From positions 434,001-498,000 of the forward strand of contig CAVYWS010000002.1 in assembly GCA_963772265.1 (NCBI GenBank): 64,000 bases of DNA, in the 5' to 3' direction. The position numbers were made by a program, and so were the translations under genes. Numbering within the stretch: the first letter of the stretch is position 1; the number at the start of each line of letters is the position of its first letter. The stretch comes from Mayfieldus sp963772265. Its GTDB lineage: Bacteria > Actinomycetota > Thermoleophilia > Solirubrobacterales > 70-9. This document shows positions 45,618-53,702 of the stretch, in pieces. The notes beneath the pieces were generated by a model. The model did no database searches. It was not told the origin of the DNA and saw only the letters and a program-made list of their open reading frames with translations.

Positions 45618-46223
45618 TCAGGCGGCCCAGGAGAAGCTTGTCGAGAACCCCGACTTGCCCTCCTGAGAGAGGTCCAGCCCGAAGACCTTGACGCTGGCCC
45701 GCTTTGCCTTCGAGATCCTCAGCTCCGAGCTGGCGGGATGAAAGATGTTGACGAGTGTCGCGGCCTCCCCGCTCTCGCTTCCGAACGGGACGACGTCCTC
45801 GACCTCGATGTCCACCGCGTCGCCGGCCTTGACGCTGTGCACGCCGTCCTCGCTGGAGAACTCGATCGGCATGCGCTCGATGCCGAGGTTGTCTCCTATC
45901 AGCGGCGACACCGCCTCCATCGGCCCGCCGAGCTGGCCCCCGAACACCGCACCGAGCTTCTCGGCCTGCTGGTCGGAGGCGGCGTCGTCGAGAATCACAC
46001 CGAGCCGCCAGTTGCCGTCGGTCATCACGCGAGGCGTATCGGCGATCGCGATCACGGTGAGCCCCGAGACGTCGACCCCGTCGACATCTCCCGAGTCGAT
46101 GTGAAAGACGAGGGCGGGCGTGCAGCGGTCGGTGTCCGCACCGAGGTCCAATGACGCCGTGCAGGGACAGGGCACCTCGCAGGGACAGTTCTCGAAGTAC
46201 CTTCCCTCCAGCTTCCAAGCCAT
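45618..46223 (-). CDS. DUF1326 protein (second copy)
   Basis: The 201-residue product opens MAWKLEGRYFENCPCEVPCPC, the same CxCxxxCPC signature as the copy at 44.1 kb, and includes GVDVSGLTVIAIADTPRVMTDGNWR and ERMPIEFSSEDGVHSVKAGD. The two copies share the N-terminal cysteine motif but diverge elsewhere, so they are not a recent duplication. It lies directly upstream of the DUF2182 gene. A GTAGGAGGTAATC-type strong ribosome-binding site precedes the ATG. Confidence 0.9.
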   Translation of the reverse strand: MAWKLEGRYFENCPCEVPCPCTASLDLGADTDRCTPALVFHIDSGDVDGVDVSGLTVIAIADTPRVMTDGNWRLGVILDDAASDQQAEKLGAVFGGQLGGPMEAVSPLIGDNLGIERMPIEFSSEDGVHSVKAGDAVDIEVEDVVPFGSESGEAATLVNIFHPASSELRISKAKRASVKVFGLDLSQEGKSGFSTSFSWAA

Positions 46224-46307
46224 TCGATTACCTCCTACGGATGTGGGCGATGCTGGCGATGCTCCTCCACCAGGGCGGGTCTGTCAACAGCTCGCAGAGG
46301 CGACCGC

Positions 46308-47342
46308 TCATGGCGTGAGCATGATCTTCAGCGCCTCGTGGCGGTCGTAGACACCGTAGGCGTCCGGCGCTTCGTCGAGCTTCATGTGGTGGGTGACGAG
46401 CGGAGCGGGATCCAGCTCTCCACTCACCAGCCGCTCGAGCACCGGGTCGAGGTGGGCGATCACGTTGGCCTGTCCGGTCTTCAGGGTCAGGCCCTTGATC
46501 CAGACGATCCCCATGTGCAGGTTGATCGGCTCCGCGTAGACGCCCGTCGCCGAGACCGTTCCCGCCTTTCGGGTCAGCCGGCAGGCCATGTCGAGTGCGT
46601 CGGGGTGCCCGACGGCGTCGACCGCGCCGTCGACCCCCCGACCGCCGGTCTCCTCCTTGACCCGCCCCCGGACGTCGTCCTCTGTGAGATGCAGCGGCAC
46701 GGCCCCGAAGGACTCGGCCATCTTCAGCCGCTCCTCGACCGAGTCGACCGCCAGGACCCGCTCGGCCCCGGCTGCCTTCGCCGCCTGCACGGCGCAGAGG
46801 CCGACCGGACCAAGGCCGAGGACTGCCGCCGACGAGCCAGGCTCGAGGTCCAGCGCATCGATCGAGTGATAGCCGGTTCCCATCACATCGCCGGCGAACA
46901 GGGCCACCTCGTCGGAGAGCCCGTCGGGAACCCGGCGCAGGGTCATGTCGGCCCGCGGCACCAGGAGCTGGTCCGCCTGCGCCCCCTGGAGCGAGCCGAG
47001 GGTCGCGCCGTGACCGAAGACGCGGCCTGAGTCGCACTGCTGAAAGAAGCCAAGCCGGCAGAAGAAGCATTCGCCGCAGGCGGTGAGAAATGCCCCGAGG
47101 ACGCGGTCGCCCTCGGCGACGCTGGTGACGTCGTCCCCGGTCGCGAGCACGGTTCCGACGTACTCGTGGCCGATCGTGAAGCCGGGCTCGATCGCGACCC
47201 GCCCGTGGTAGATGTGCAGATCAGACCCGCAGATGCCGCTGGCCTCGACCCGGATCACGGCCTCGTCGGGCGCGCTCACCTCGGGATCGGGCTTCTCGTC
47301 GACCCGCACCTCGCCGGGCGCCTGGTAGGTGACGGCGCGCAT
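46308..47342 (-). CDS. Zinc-dependent alcohol dehydrogenase family protein
   Basis: Medium-chain dehydrogenase of 344 residues. It has the catalytic zinc ligands in SGICGSDLHIYHG and GFTIGHEYVG, the structural zinc Cys motif CGECFFCRLGFFQQC, the Rossmann motif VLGLGPVGLCAVQAAKAAG and the NAD-type Asp at AVDSVEER. The motif set fits the subgroup acting on alcohols, formaldehyde adducts or polyols; the substrate cannot be fixed. Its ATG overlaps the TGA of the DUF202 gene (TGATG), and the two are cotranscribed. Confidence 0.9.
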   Translation of the reverse strand: MRAVTYQAPGEVRVDEKPDPEVSAPDEAVIRVEASGICGSDLHIYHGRVAIEPGFTIGHEYVGTVLATGDDVTSVAEGDRVLGAFLTACGECFFCRLGFFQQCDSGRVFGHGATLGSLQGAQADQLLVPRADMTLRRVPDGLSDEVALFAGDVMGTGYHSIDALDLEPGSSAAVLGLGPVGLCAVQAAKAAGAERVLAVDSVEERLKMAESFGAVPLHLTEDDVRGRVKEETGGRGVDGAVDAVGHPDALDMACRLTRKAGTVSATGVYAEPINLHMGIVWIKGLTLKTGQANVIAHLDPVLERLVSGELDPAPLVTHHMKLDEAPDAYGVYDRHEALKIMLTP

Positions 47343-47730
47343 CAGTCGGCGATCACCAGCGCCGCGGTCAGCAGGCCGAGGGCGATCCCGATGAGGGTCA
47401 GCCCGAGAAGCAGCCAGTCGGGCGCGTCGGCGTACTCGCCCCTCGCAGCGCTGCGTCGACTGTCCGCGTCCGCACAGTGCCGTAGGCGATCATCGCGACC
47501 CCGTAGAGCGCGAAGCCCACGCCCACGACCACGTAGGGCCACTTCGTATGGGTCTTGGCCAGCTCGGGGATCAGCCGGCCGACCCCAAGGCCGACCGCAA
47601 GTGCTGTGAGGCCGGTGCGCCACCAGGCGAGCTGGGTCCTCTCGCTGGCCAGCGAGGTGCGGCGCGAGGCGTCGACGTCGGCGGCCGCGCTCGGCGGGCC
47701 GGCCGGATCGAGGTTGCCGGGCTCATGCAC
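47342..47730 (-). CDS. DUF202 (YidH-like) membrane protein (one frame break)
   Basis: The product begins at a GTG (VHEPGNLDP) and has the DUF202 signature ASRRTSLASERTQLAWWRTGLTALAVGLGVGRLIPEL, with three membrane helices in about 129 residues. The frame breaks near 47442 inside a GGGG run, where one base appears to be missing. Read past it, the last helix is LLLGLTLIGIALGLLTAALVIAD and the stop overlaps the dehydrogenase start. Members are small inner-membrane proteins of unknown function. Confidence 0.8.
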
Positions 47731-47789
47731 GGGGCGCGATGATAAGCGGGTCGGCGCGAGGGCGACCGCAAGCGACGAGAGGGATTGAG

Positions 47790-48641
47790 ATGGCCGAAGA
47801 GCCAAGGGCGGTACTGATCACCGGCTGCTCGACGGGGATCGGGCGTGCCACGGCGATCCGCCTGGCGGGCAAAGGGTGGAAGGTCTACGCGTCGGCGCGC
47901 CGCCCCGAGTCGATCGAGGACCTGAAAGGGAAGGGATGCGAAACGCTCGCCTGCGACGTCACCGACGAAACCTCTATGAGCGCGTGCGTCAGCGCGGTCG
48001 AGGATGCCGAGGGCGCAGTCGGCGCCCTGGTCAACAACGCCGGCTACAGCCAGAGCGGCCCGATCGAGGAGGTTCCGATCGACGCCGTGCGCCGCCAGTT
48101 CGAGACAAACGTGTTCGGGCTGATGCGGATGTGCCAGCTGGCCCTGCCCGGGATGCGGGCCAAGGGTTGGGGCAAGATCGTCAACGTCAGCTCGATGGGC
48201 GGCAAGCTCGTCTTCCCGGGCGGCGGCGTCTACCACGCGACCAAGCACGCGGTCGAGGCGCTGTCGGACGCGCTTCGATTCGAGGTCGCCGGGTTCGGCG
48301 TCGACGTGATCGTGATCGAGCCGGGGCTGATCAAGACCAGCTTCGCCGACGCCGCTGTGGGCTCGATGGCCGGCGAGCTGCCCAGCGACGGGCCCTACGC
48401 CGAGTTCAACACCGCGGTCGGGCGCGAGACCGCCAGCGTCTACGAGGGCCCGCTGGCGCGGCTTGGGAGCGGGCCCGAGGCGGTGGCGCGCAAGATCGAG
48501 CGAGCGATCTCATCCCGCCGCCCCCGCACCCGCTACAAGGTCACGGCGTCGGCCGGGTTGAGCCTCGGCGCGCGAAGGTTGATGACCGACCGGATGTGGG
48601 ACCGGTTCGTCGGGACGCAGTTTCCGAGGCCGGGACGGTAG
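47790..48641 (+). CDS. Short-chain dehydrogenase/reductase
   Basis: Classical SDR of 283 residues: cofactor motif VLITGCSTGIGRATAIRLAGKG, CDVTDETSM, LVNNAGYSQSGPIEE, the catalytic Ser in IVNVSSMGGK and YHATKHAV as the Tyr-x3-Lys pair, then VIVIEPGLIKTSF. The style resembles oxidoreductases acting on steroids, acylglycerones or other lipids, but the substrate is unknown. The ATG at 47790 has a GAGAGGG site upstream. A divergent promoter is shared with the DUF202-dehydrogenase operon. Confidence 0.9.
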   Translation: MAEEPRAVLITGCSTGIGRATAIRLAGKGWKVYASARRPESIEDLKGKGCETLACDVTDETSMSACVSAVEDAEGAVGALVNNAGYSQSGPIEEVPIDAVRRQFETNVFGLMRMCQLALPGMRAKGWGKIVNVSSMGGKLVFPGGGVYHATKHAVEALSDALRFEVAGFGVDVIVIEPGLIKTSFADAAVGSMAGELPSDGPYAEFNTAVGRETASVYEGPLARLGSGPEAVARKIERAISSRRPRTRYKVTASAGLSLGARRLMTDRMWDRFVGTQFPRPGR

Positions 48642-48660
48642 GGACGAGCGGTCGGCGCTG

Positions 48661-50167
48661 CTAGGCGACAGTGACGTCGCGTGACTTCTTGTGCTTGGCG
48701 TCGCGGGGGTCGCGGGACCTCTTGCCGTGCGAGCTCTTGTCGTCCGAGTCCTTGCCGTTTTCGGAGCCGTTCTGGTCGACCCCAACCAGGAAACCGGCTC
48801 CCTCCTCGACGGCCGCGATCCGCTCTTCGAGAGCAAGCTCGAAGTCGAAGTTGGCGTCGACGCCGTGGCGGTACTCGAGGTCCTTCCCCTCCAGTACCTC
48901 CTCGACGAAGATCTTCACGAAGCGGGCGATCAAGCTGGCTGCCGGCGACCCGCCGCAGCTCCTGGATCGCCTCAAAGGAGGAGACCGGATCGCGGTATGA
49001 GTCGCGGGCCGTCATCACGTCGTAGGTGTCGGCGACCGAGATGATCCGTGAGAGCTCGGGGATCTCGTCGCCCTTGAGCTGTCGCGGATAGCCCTTGCCG
49101 TCGATCCGCTCGTGGTGGGCCATGATGATCTTTGCGACCGGGCCGTAGCCGTCCACCGATCCGACGACCTTGGCGCCCTGGGCGGGGTGCATCTTGATCA
49201 GGTTCCAGTCGTCGTCGTCGAGCGGGACGTTCGCCTTGAGGATCTTGTCGGGGAGGATGAACTTGCCGATGTCGTGCAGCAGGCCGGCGACGTGGACCAG
49301 CTCCTGGTCGTCCTTGGAGAGGCCCGCCTTCTCGGCAATCGCCCGGCAGTAGCGGGCAACCGACGCACTGTGGCGGGCGGTCATCTCGTCGCGCAGGTCG
49401 AGGGTGCGCATGAGCGCGTTGAGCATTCCGACCTGGAAGCTGACCAGTTGCTTGGTGCGCTGCTCGAGTTCCGCGGCGCGCTGCTGGGAGAGGAGAAGCT
49501 CGCCGAGTAGGTGCTGGAAGGTCAGGAGGACCACACCGAAGAGCGCAATGCCGGCCAAACCGATCTCGTAATACATGAAGGCGACTCCGACGGCCATCAG
49601 GGCCGCAGCAAATTCCGATGGCAGTAGAGGAAACAGATCGGCTCGAGCGATTCCCCAGAACGCGTCGTCGCGCTCCTTATCCAGGATCTGGAACGCGGCA
49701 ATCATTGTGAAATTCAGAAGGAGTGCGACGACAAAGACACCGAAAACGAGCAGGTAGAAGCCTGCATCGGACGCATGGGTCCCAGTGGCGTCCAGTGCCG
49801 CACGGAACAGCAGTCCGCCGACCAGGGGAAAGGTCGCAAAAGTCAGAAGGTTCTCGATCAAGTAATGACCGGGGCGACGTTCTCGCAACGCAACGAGAAG
49901 CACGGTCGTCACGCCGAGAAGCGCCGCAGGGCTACCGTAGAGGAAAGTCATCGCCAACACGAGAGCGAGAAAGCTGCCGGATATTCGCAATCCCGACGGG
50001 AGCTCTACGGCCGTGAAGTGGCTGATCAGAGCGAATACGAGAAGCACCCCGAACACCGGCCAATCCCAATTTCCGTGGGGCGCCTGCCATAGCGCGATGG
50101 CGGCAACCCCCGCCAGAGCCGCTAGTTCGGCGCCGATGGCAAGTCTGGAGGGGCGGTCTTTGGGCAT
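48661..50167 (-). CDS. Membrane-anchored HD-GYP phosphodiesterase-like protein (one frame break)
   Basis: The product has an N-terminal membrane domain of about seven helices (residues 1-245). A coiled stretch LLLSQQRAAELEQRTKQL follows, then an HD-GYP domain: RHSASVARYCRAIAEKAG, HVAGLLHDIGKF and the signature HHERIDGKGYP. HD-GYP enzymes hydrolyse c-di-GMP. One extra base near 48926 interrupts the end of the domain. The corrected frame continues ARFVKIFVEEVLEGKD and ends in a charged Lys/Ser/Asp tail, 501 residues in all. The membrane-domain half has visibly lower GC than the rest of the window. A tiny transcription unit ends 190 bp upstream on the same strand. Confidence 0.88.
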
Positions 50168-50355
50168 CAGTGGGTGGCCCTCGCTATGCGGGGGATCACC
50201 CTCTTTCTCGGCAAATCAAGGCGATTCCTTCAGCCAAAGGTCGGATGAAGCAACAATTGTCACTTATCGCCTCGAACGTGTGTCCGCGCGACGAGCGCAT
50301 TTGCTGGCCGCTTTCCTGAGCAGGTCTGTGGCGCACCGGTGGGGAATAAGGCAAA

Positions 50356-50382
50356 CAAAAGGGGCGCCGAATTCGGCGCCCC
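50356..50382 (-). terminator. Intrinsic terminator of a short minus-strand transcript
   Basis: Positions 50361-50382 form a perfect 22 bp palindrome (arms GGGGCGCCGAA/TTCGGCGCCCC, with an EcoRI site at the centre). On the minus strand it is followed by TTTTGTTTG. GC hairpin plus T-run is the classical intrinsic terminator, and the T-run lies only on the minus-strand exit side, so it ends a transcript coming from the 50.4-50.5 kb region rather than the HD-GYP gene. Confidence 0.75.
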
Positions 50383-50393
50383 TGAAAGACGAA

Positions 50394-50414
50394 GGACGCC
50401 CCAGTGGGGCGTCC
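50394..50414 (-). repeat. Second hairpin, between the mini-ORF and the terminator
   Basis: GGACGCCCC-AGT-GGGGCGTCC is a perfect 9 bp stem with a 3-base loop, 13 bp after the mini-ORF stop and 11 bp before the terminator palindrome. Two strong stems in tandem are unusual and would protect a short RNA from 3' decay or provide an alternative fold. Confidence 0.7.
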
Positions 50415-50427
50415 AATCGACTAAGTC

Positions 50428-50445
50428 CTAACGGTGGTAACCCAT
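50428..50445 (-). CDS. Candidate five-codon ORF (MGYHR)
   Basis: On the minus strand ATG-GGT-TAC-CAC-CGT-TAG is preceded by GTCAGGAGGATCGGA, a perfect AGGAGG Shine-Dalgarno six bases before the ATG. A hairpin and a strong intrinsic terminator follow within 75 bp, and no larger gene shares the transcript. An AT-rich upstream stretch with an extended -10-like TGCTACAAA (about 50502-50494) could be its promoter. The frame is open further upstream, but without a comparable start. It could be a translated micropeptide, a regulatory leader or a fortuitous match in a small RNA. No family is known to me. Confidence 0.4.
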   Translation of the reverse strand: MGYHR

Positions 50446-50517
50446 TCCGATCCTCCTGACTGCTTGCAAGCTTCCGGATATCCGTGCACAGGCTTTGTAG
50501 CAGAACCTCCAGAGAAC

Positions 50518-50546
50518 TTGTGCAAATGCAGGAAAAGTTGTGCAAA
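50518..50546. promoter_or_regulatory. Direct repeats TTGTGCAAA spaced 20 bp
   Basis: Two copies of TTGTGCAAA (50518-50526 and 50538-50546) lie exactly two helical turns apart in an AT-rich stretch at the divergent start of the MFS gene and the minus-strand mini transcript. Each copy is itself nearly dyad-symmetric (TTGTGCAA). They look like an operator that could control both directions. Confidence 0.5.
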
Positions 50547-51934
50547 AACTAGGTAGACCCAGGCGCCGAGAAGCGGGGGGTCCCCCGGATTCCTCTGCGC
50601 TTTCGGCCCCACTCCGCCGTCCAGCCTTCCGGCGCCTCGCGGTCTCGTACACGCTCAACGAGCTCGGAGACTGGCTAGGCGCCATTGCCCTGGCCGTTCT
50701 CGTCTTCGATCAGACCGGGAGCGCCATCGCCACAGCTGGCCTCTTCCTGGGCATGCGGTTTGCCCCGGCGCTACTGGGCCCTGTGTTCGTTACGCGGATA
50801 GAGCGCACGCCGCCACGTTTTGCGCTGGCAGGAATCTATTTCGCAGAGGCTGCCGCGTTTGCAGTGCTTGCCCTGCTGGTCGACAACTTTTCCCTGCTTT
50901 TGGTGATTCTCGTTGCGACGATCGACGGGACCCTTGCCCTCGCAGGCCGCTCGCTGACTCGGGCGGTCGTGGCTGCACTCCTGAAGCCGGCAGGAGAGCT
51001 GCGAAGCGGGAACGCAGTGCTCAACATCGGATTCACCGGCGGTTCGGCCGTTGGGCCTGCACTCGGAGGGCTGGTTGTAGCCGGCTTGGGAGTGCAATCG
51101 GCCCTGCTTCTGGACGCTTTTTCGTTCCTCGCCATTGCCGGGATCATGGTGGCAACCGATCTGCCGCACACCAGCCCGGAGGAGGGATCCTGGAGGGAGC
51201 GCTTCCGCGCCGGGCTCGCGTACGTGTCCGCCCGGGTTCCGTTGCGCCGCCTGCTGTACGCACAAGGCGCGGCCTTCGTCTTCTTCGCCGCGGTGATCCC
51301 AATCGAGGTCATATATGCCAAGAGCACTCTTGGCTCAGGGGACTCCGGATACGGGGCGCTGCTGGCAAGTTGGGGGATCGGAATGGTCCTCGGGGGCGTG
51401 GTGTTCGCAGCGCTCCGGCGCACGGGCTTTCCCCTCTTGTTGATGTACAGCACTCTTGCTGTCGGCATCTCCTATCTGGGTCTCGCTGCAGCGCCCACGC
51501 TCTTGGCGGCATGCGGGATCTCAGTGGTGGGGGGCCTTGGCAACGGCGTCCAATGGGTCTCGGTGGTCAGCGCCATCCAGGAGATGACGCGCAGCGAAAT
51601 GCAGGCTCGCGTGATGAGCGTGCTCGAGTCAGTGGCTGAAGGGATGCCTGGCCTCGGCTATCTGGTCGGGGGACTCGTCGCCGCCGGGCATAGCCCACGC
51701 ACAACATTCTTAGTCGCCGGCATCGGCATTATCGTTGTGCTGGCGTTTGCGGTCCGGTCGCTAGCCGGGACGCCCTGGACAAGAGGCGAGGGTGCAATTG
51801 GCCCCTCAGACCTTGACCAGGACCCCGAAGGAGATATGTTGATTGAAGGAAGTCAGGGCGCGCCATTGGCCCCCGTGGGGGGGAGCCCTGTGCAGGAGGA
51901 ATCGGAATCTGTTCATGACTCCAGGAGGTCGTGA
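50540..51934 (+). CDS. Major facilitator superfamily efflux transporter
   Basis: The 464-residue protein has 12 membrane helices in two halves. After a basic N-terminus (LGRPRRREAGG) comes PAFRRLAVSYTLNELGDWLGAIALAVLVFDQTGSA, the MFS helix 1-2 pattern of the EntS/macrolide-efflux group. GFTGGSAVGPALGGLVVAG and MPGLGYLVGGLVAAG lie in later helices, with an extra hydrophilic C-terminal tail of about 50 residues. Codon choice is less GC-biased than in its neighbours, suggesting acquisition. The GTG start at 50540 has only a weak ribosome-binding site. Its TGA directly abuts the GTG of the peptide-binding protein gene, so they are translated together. Confidence 0.85.
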   Translation: MQKLGRPRRREAGGPPDSSALSAPLRRPAFRRLAVSYTLNELGDWLGAIALAVLVFDQTGSAIATAGLFLGMRFAPALLGPVFVTRIERTPPRFALAGIYFAEAAAFAVLALLVDNFSLLLVILVATIDGTLALAGRSLTRAVVAALLKPAGELRSGNAVLNIGFTGGSAVGPALGGLVVAGLGVQSALLLDAFSFLAIAGIMVATDLPHTSPEEGSWRERFRAGLAYVSARVPLRRLLYAQGAAFVFFAAVIPIEVIYAKSTLGSGDSGYGALLASWGIGMVLGGVVFAALRRTGFPLLLMYSTLAVGISYLGLAAAPTLLAACGISVVGGLGNGVQWVSVVSAIQEMTRSEMQARVMSVLESVAEGMPGLGYLVGGLVAAGHSPRTTFLVAGIGIIVVLAFAVRSLAGTPWTRGEGAIGPSDLDQDPEGDMLIEGSQGAPLAPVGGSPVQEESESVHDSRRS

Positions 51935-53560
51935 GTGAGGAAGCTAGGGGCTGTTGCTGCGTCGACACTGTTGGCAGGATTTCTGCTGACCGCCTGCGGG
52001 GGCGGGGGCGGGGGCGGTAAGGAAGGTGGCACGCTCGAGGGCGGCTACACCTCCTTCCCCGACTACATGGACCCGCAGATCTCCTACACCGCGGAGGGCT
52101 GGACGGCGATGCGGTCGGTCTACATCCCGCTGCTGCTCTTCAAGCAGGCCAACGGAGAAGAGGGAAGCAAGGTGATTCCCGGCCTTGCCGAGAGCCTGCC
52201 CAAGGTCTCCAACGACGGCAAGACCTACACGCTGACGCTGCGCAAGGGCCTCAAGTACTCCGACGGCAGCCCGGTCAAGGCCTCTGACTTCCGCAATGCG
52301 GTAGAGCGGATGTTCCTGACCGATTCCGGCGGCGCTTCGTTCTACACCGACATCGTCGGCGCCGCGCAGTTCCAGAAGACGCGGTCGGGTCATATCTCCG
52401 GCATCAAGACCAACGACAGCACCGGCCAGATCACGATCAACCTGACCGAGGCGCGAGGCACGTTCAACCAGGAGCTTGCGCTGTTGTTCGTCGCCCCGGT
52501 GCCGCCGAATACACCGGACAAGGACCAGAGCCCGAATCCGCCTGCGGGCACCGGGCCGTACATGTTCACCAAGTCCGATCCTGGCCGCGGCTGGGCGTAT
52601 GCCCGCAACCCGGAATGGAAGGGCAACAAGGCGACCGGCATCGACTTCCAGGACGGGCACCTGGACAAGATCAACATCACGGTGATCCGCAACCAGTCGA
52701 CCCAGGTCAACGACATCGAGCAGGGCAAGCTCAATTGGATCTTCGATCCGCCGCCGACCGACCGCTATGCGGAGGTCAAGCAGAAGTACACGGGCACCCA
52801 GTTCAAGGTCAGGCCGACGATCAGCACCTACTACTACTGGTTCAACACGCAGGAGCCGCCCTTCAACGATCCGAAGGTGCGCCAGGCGGTCAACTACGCG
52901 GTCGACCCGGCCGCCCTGCAGCGGATCTACGCCGGCCAGGTAACGCCGACGCAGCAGATCCTGCCGCCGGGCATGCCGGGATACAAGAAGTTCGAGCTCT
53001 ACCCGCACAACCTGGCGAAGGCCAAGCAGCTCCTCGCGCAGGCCAACCCGTCGGACAAGGACGTCACCGTCTGGACCGACGACGAAAGCCCGAACGACGA
53101 CTCGGGCACCTACCTGCAGGACCTGCTCAAGCAGCTCGGCTTCAACGCCAAGCTGAAGATCATCAACGCCGACAACTACTTCACGATTATCGGCAACAAC
53201 TCAACGGCGAATCGTGACATCGGCTGGTCCGACTGGTTCGAGGATTACCCGCACCCGGGTGACTTCTTCGATCCGTTGCTGAACGGCGACAACATCGCCC
53301 AGGTCAACAACAACAATTTCGCCGATTACGACAATCCGGCGGTAAACAAGAAGATCACCGACCTCGGGCACCAGCTGCTCACCGATCCCGGTGTGCAGGA
53401 CCAGTACGCGGCGCTTGACAAGGAGATCATGCAGGAGGCCCCGTGGGCGCCATACGGCACCCGAGTCCTCTCGACCTTCGTGTCCAGCGACATCAATCTC
53501 GACTCGATCATCTGGAATCCGACCTTCGAGGACGAATTCACGACGATCCAGTTCAAGTAG
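51935..53560 (+). CDS. Oligopeptide/dipeptide ABC transporter substrate-binding lipoprotein
   Basis: Family 5 extracellular solute-binding protein of 541 residues with a lipoprotein signal peptide (lipobox LLTACGG), a poly-Gly linker and the family segments VIPGLAESLPKVSNDGKTYTLTLRKGLKYSDGSPVKASDF, GTGPYMFTKSDPGRGW and FNDPKVRQAVNYAVDPAALQ. These proteins capture peptides for the DppBCDF-type permease. A strong CCAGGAGGT site sits in the end of the MFS gene. The permease and ATPase genes follow 140 bp later, after a hairpin. Confidence 0.93.
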   Translation: MRKLGAVAASTLLAGFLLTACGGGGGGGKEGGTLEGGYTSFPDYMDPQISYTAEGWTAMRSVYIPLLLFKQANGEEGSKVIPGLAESLPKVSNDGKTYTLTLRKGLKYSDGSPVKASDFRNAVERMFLTDSGGASFYTDIVGAAQFQKTRSGHISGIKTNDSTGQITINLTEARGTFNQELALLFVAPVPPNTPDKDQSPNPPAGTGPYMFTKSDPGRGWAYARNPEWKGNKATGIDFQDGHLDKINITVIRNQSTQVNDIEQGKLNWIFDPPPTDRYAEVKQKYTGTQFKVRPTISTYYYWFNTQEPPFNDPKVRQAVNYAVDPAALQRIYAGQVTPTQQILPPGMPGYKKFELYPHNLAKAKQLLAQANPSDKDVTVWTDDESPNDDSGTYLQDLLKQLGFNAKLKIINADNYFTIIGNNSTANRDIGWSDWFEDYPHPGDFFDPLLNGDNIAQVNNNNFADYDNPAVNKKITDLGHQLLTDPGVQDQYAALDKEIMQEAPWAPYGTRVLSTFVSSDINLDSIIWNPTFEDEFTTIQFK

Positions 53561-53587
53561 CTCGATTGAGCGCGCACGAGCGATTTT

Positions 53588-53613
53588 GGAGGGGCCGCAA
53601 GGCCCCTCCATTT
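53588..53613 (+). terminator. GNRA-loop hairpin after the binding-protein gene
   Basis: GGAGGGGCC-GCAA-GGCCCCTCC is a perfect 9 bp stem capped by a GCAA tetraloop, followed by ATTTC. It lies between the binding-protein gene and the permeases. Such hairpins often act as partial terminators or 3' stabilisers, giving more binding protein than membrane subunits. Confidence 0.7.
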
Positions 53614-53702
53614 CGTATCAGCGGTGTTGCCCCCGGTTACCAGGACGGTGCAAACCCGTGCCCGACGACCAGTAGGCTGAGCTAGACGAGAGGTATCCGA
53701 GA

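Noticed and set aside
50361..50382. Perfect palindrome as a recombination or restriction element
   Set aside because: It contains an EcoRI site, but the adjoining one-sided T-run and position after a short transcript fit an intrinsic terminator.
50264..50545. 93-residue minus-strand ORF across the mini-transcript
   Set aside because: It runs through both hairpins and the terminator, has no ribosome-binding site and shows no domain character.
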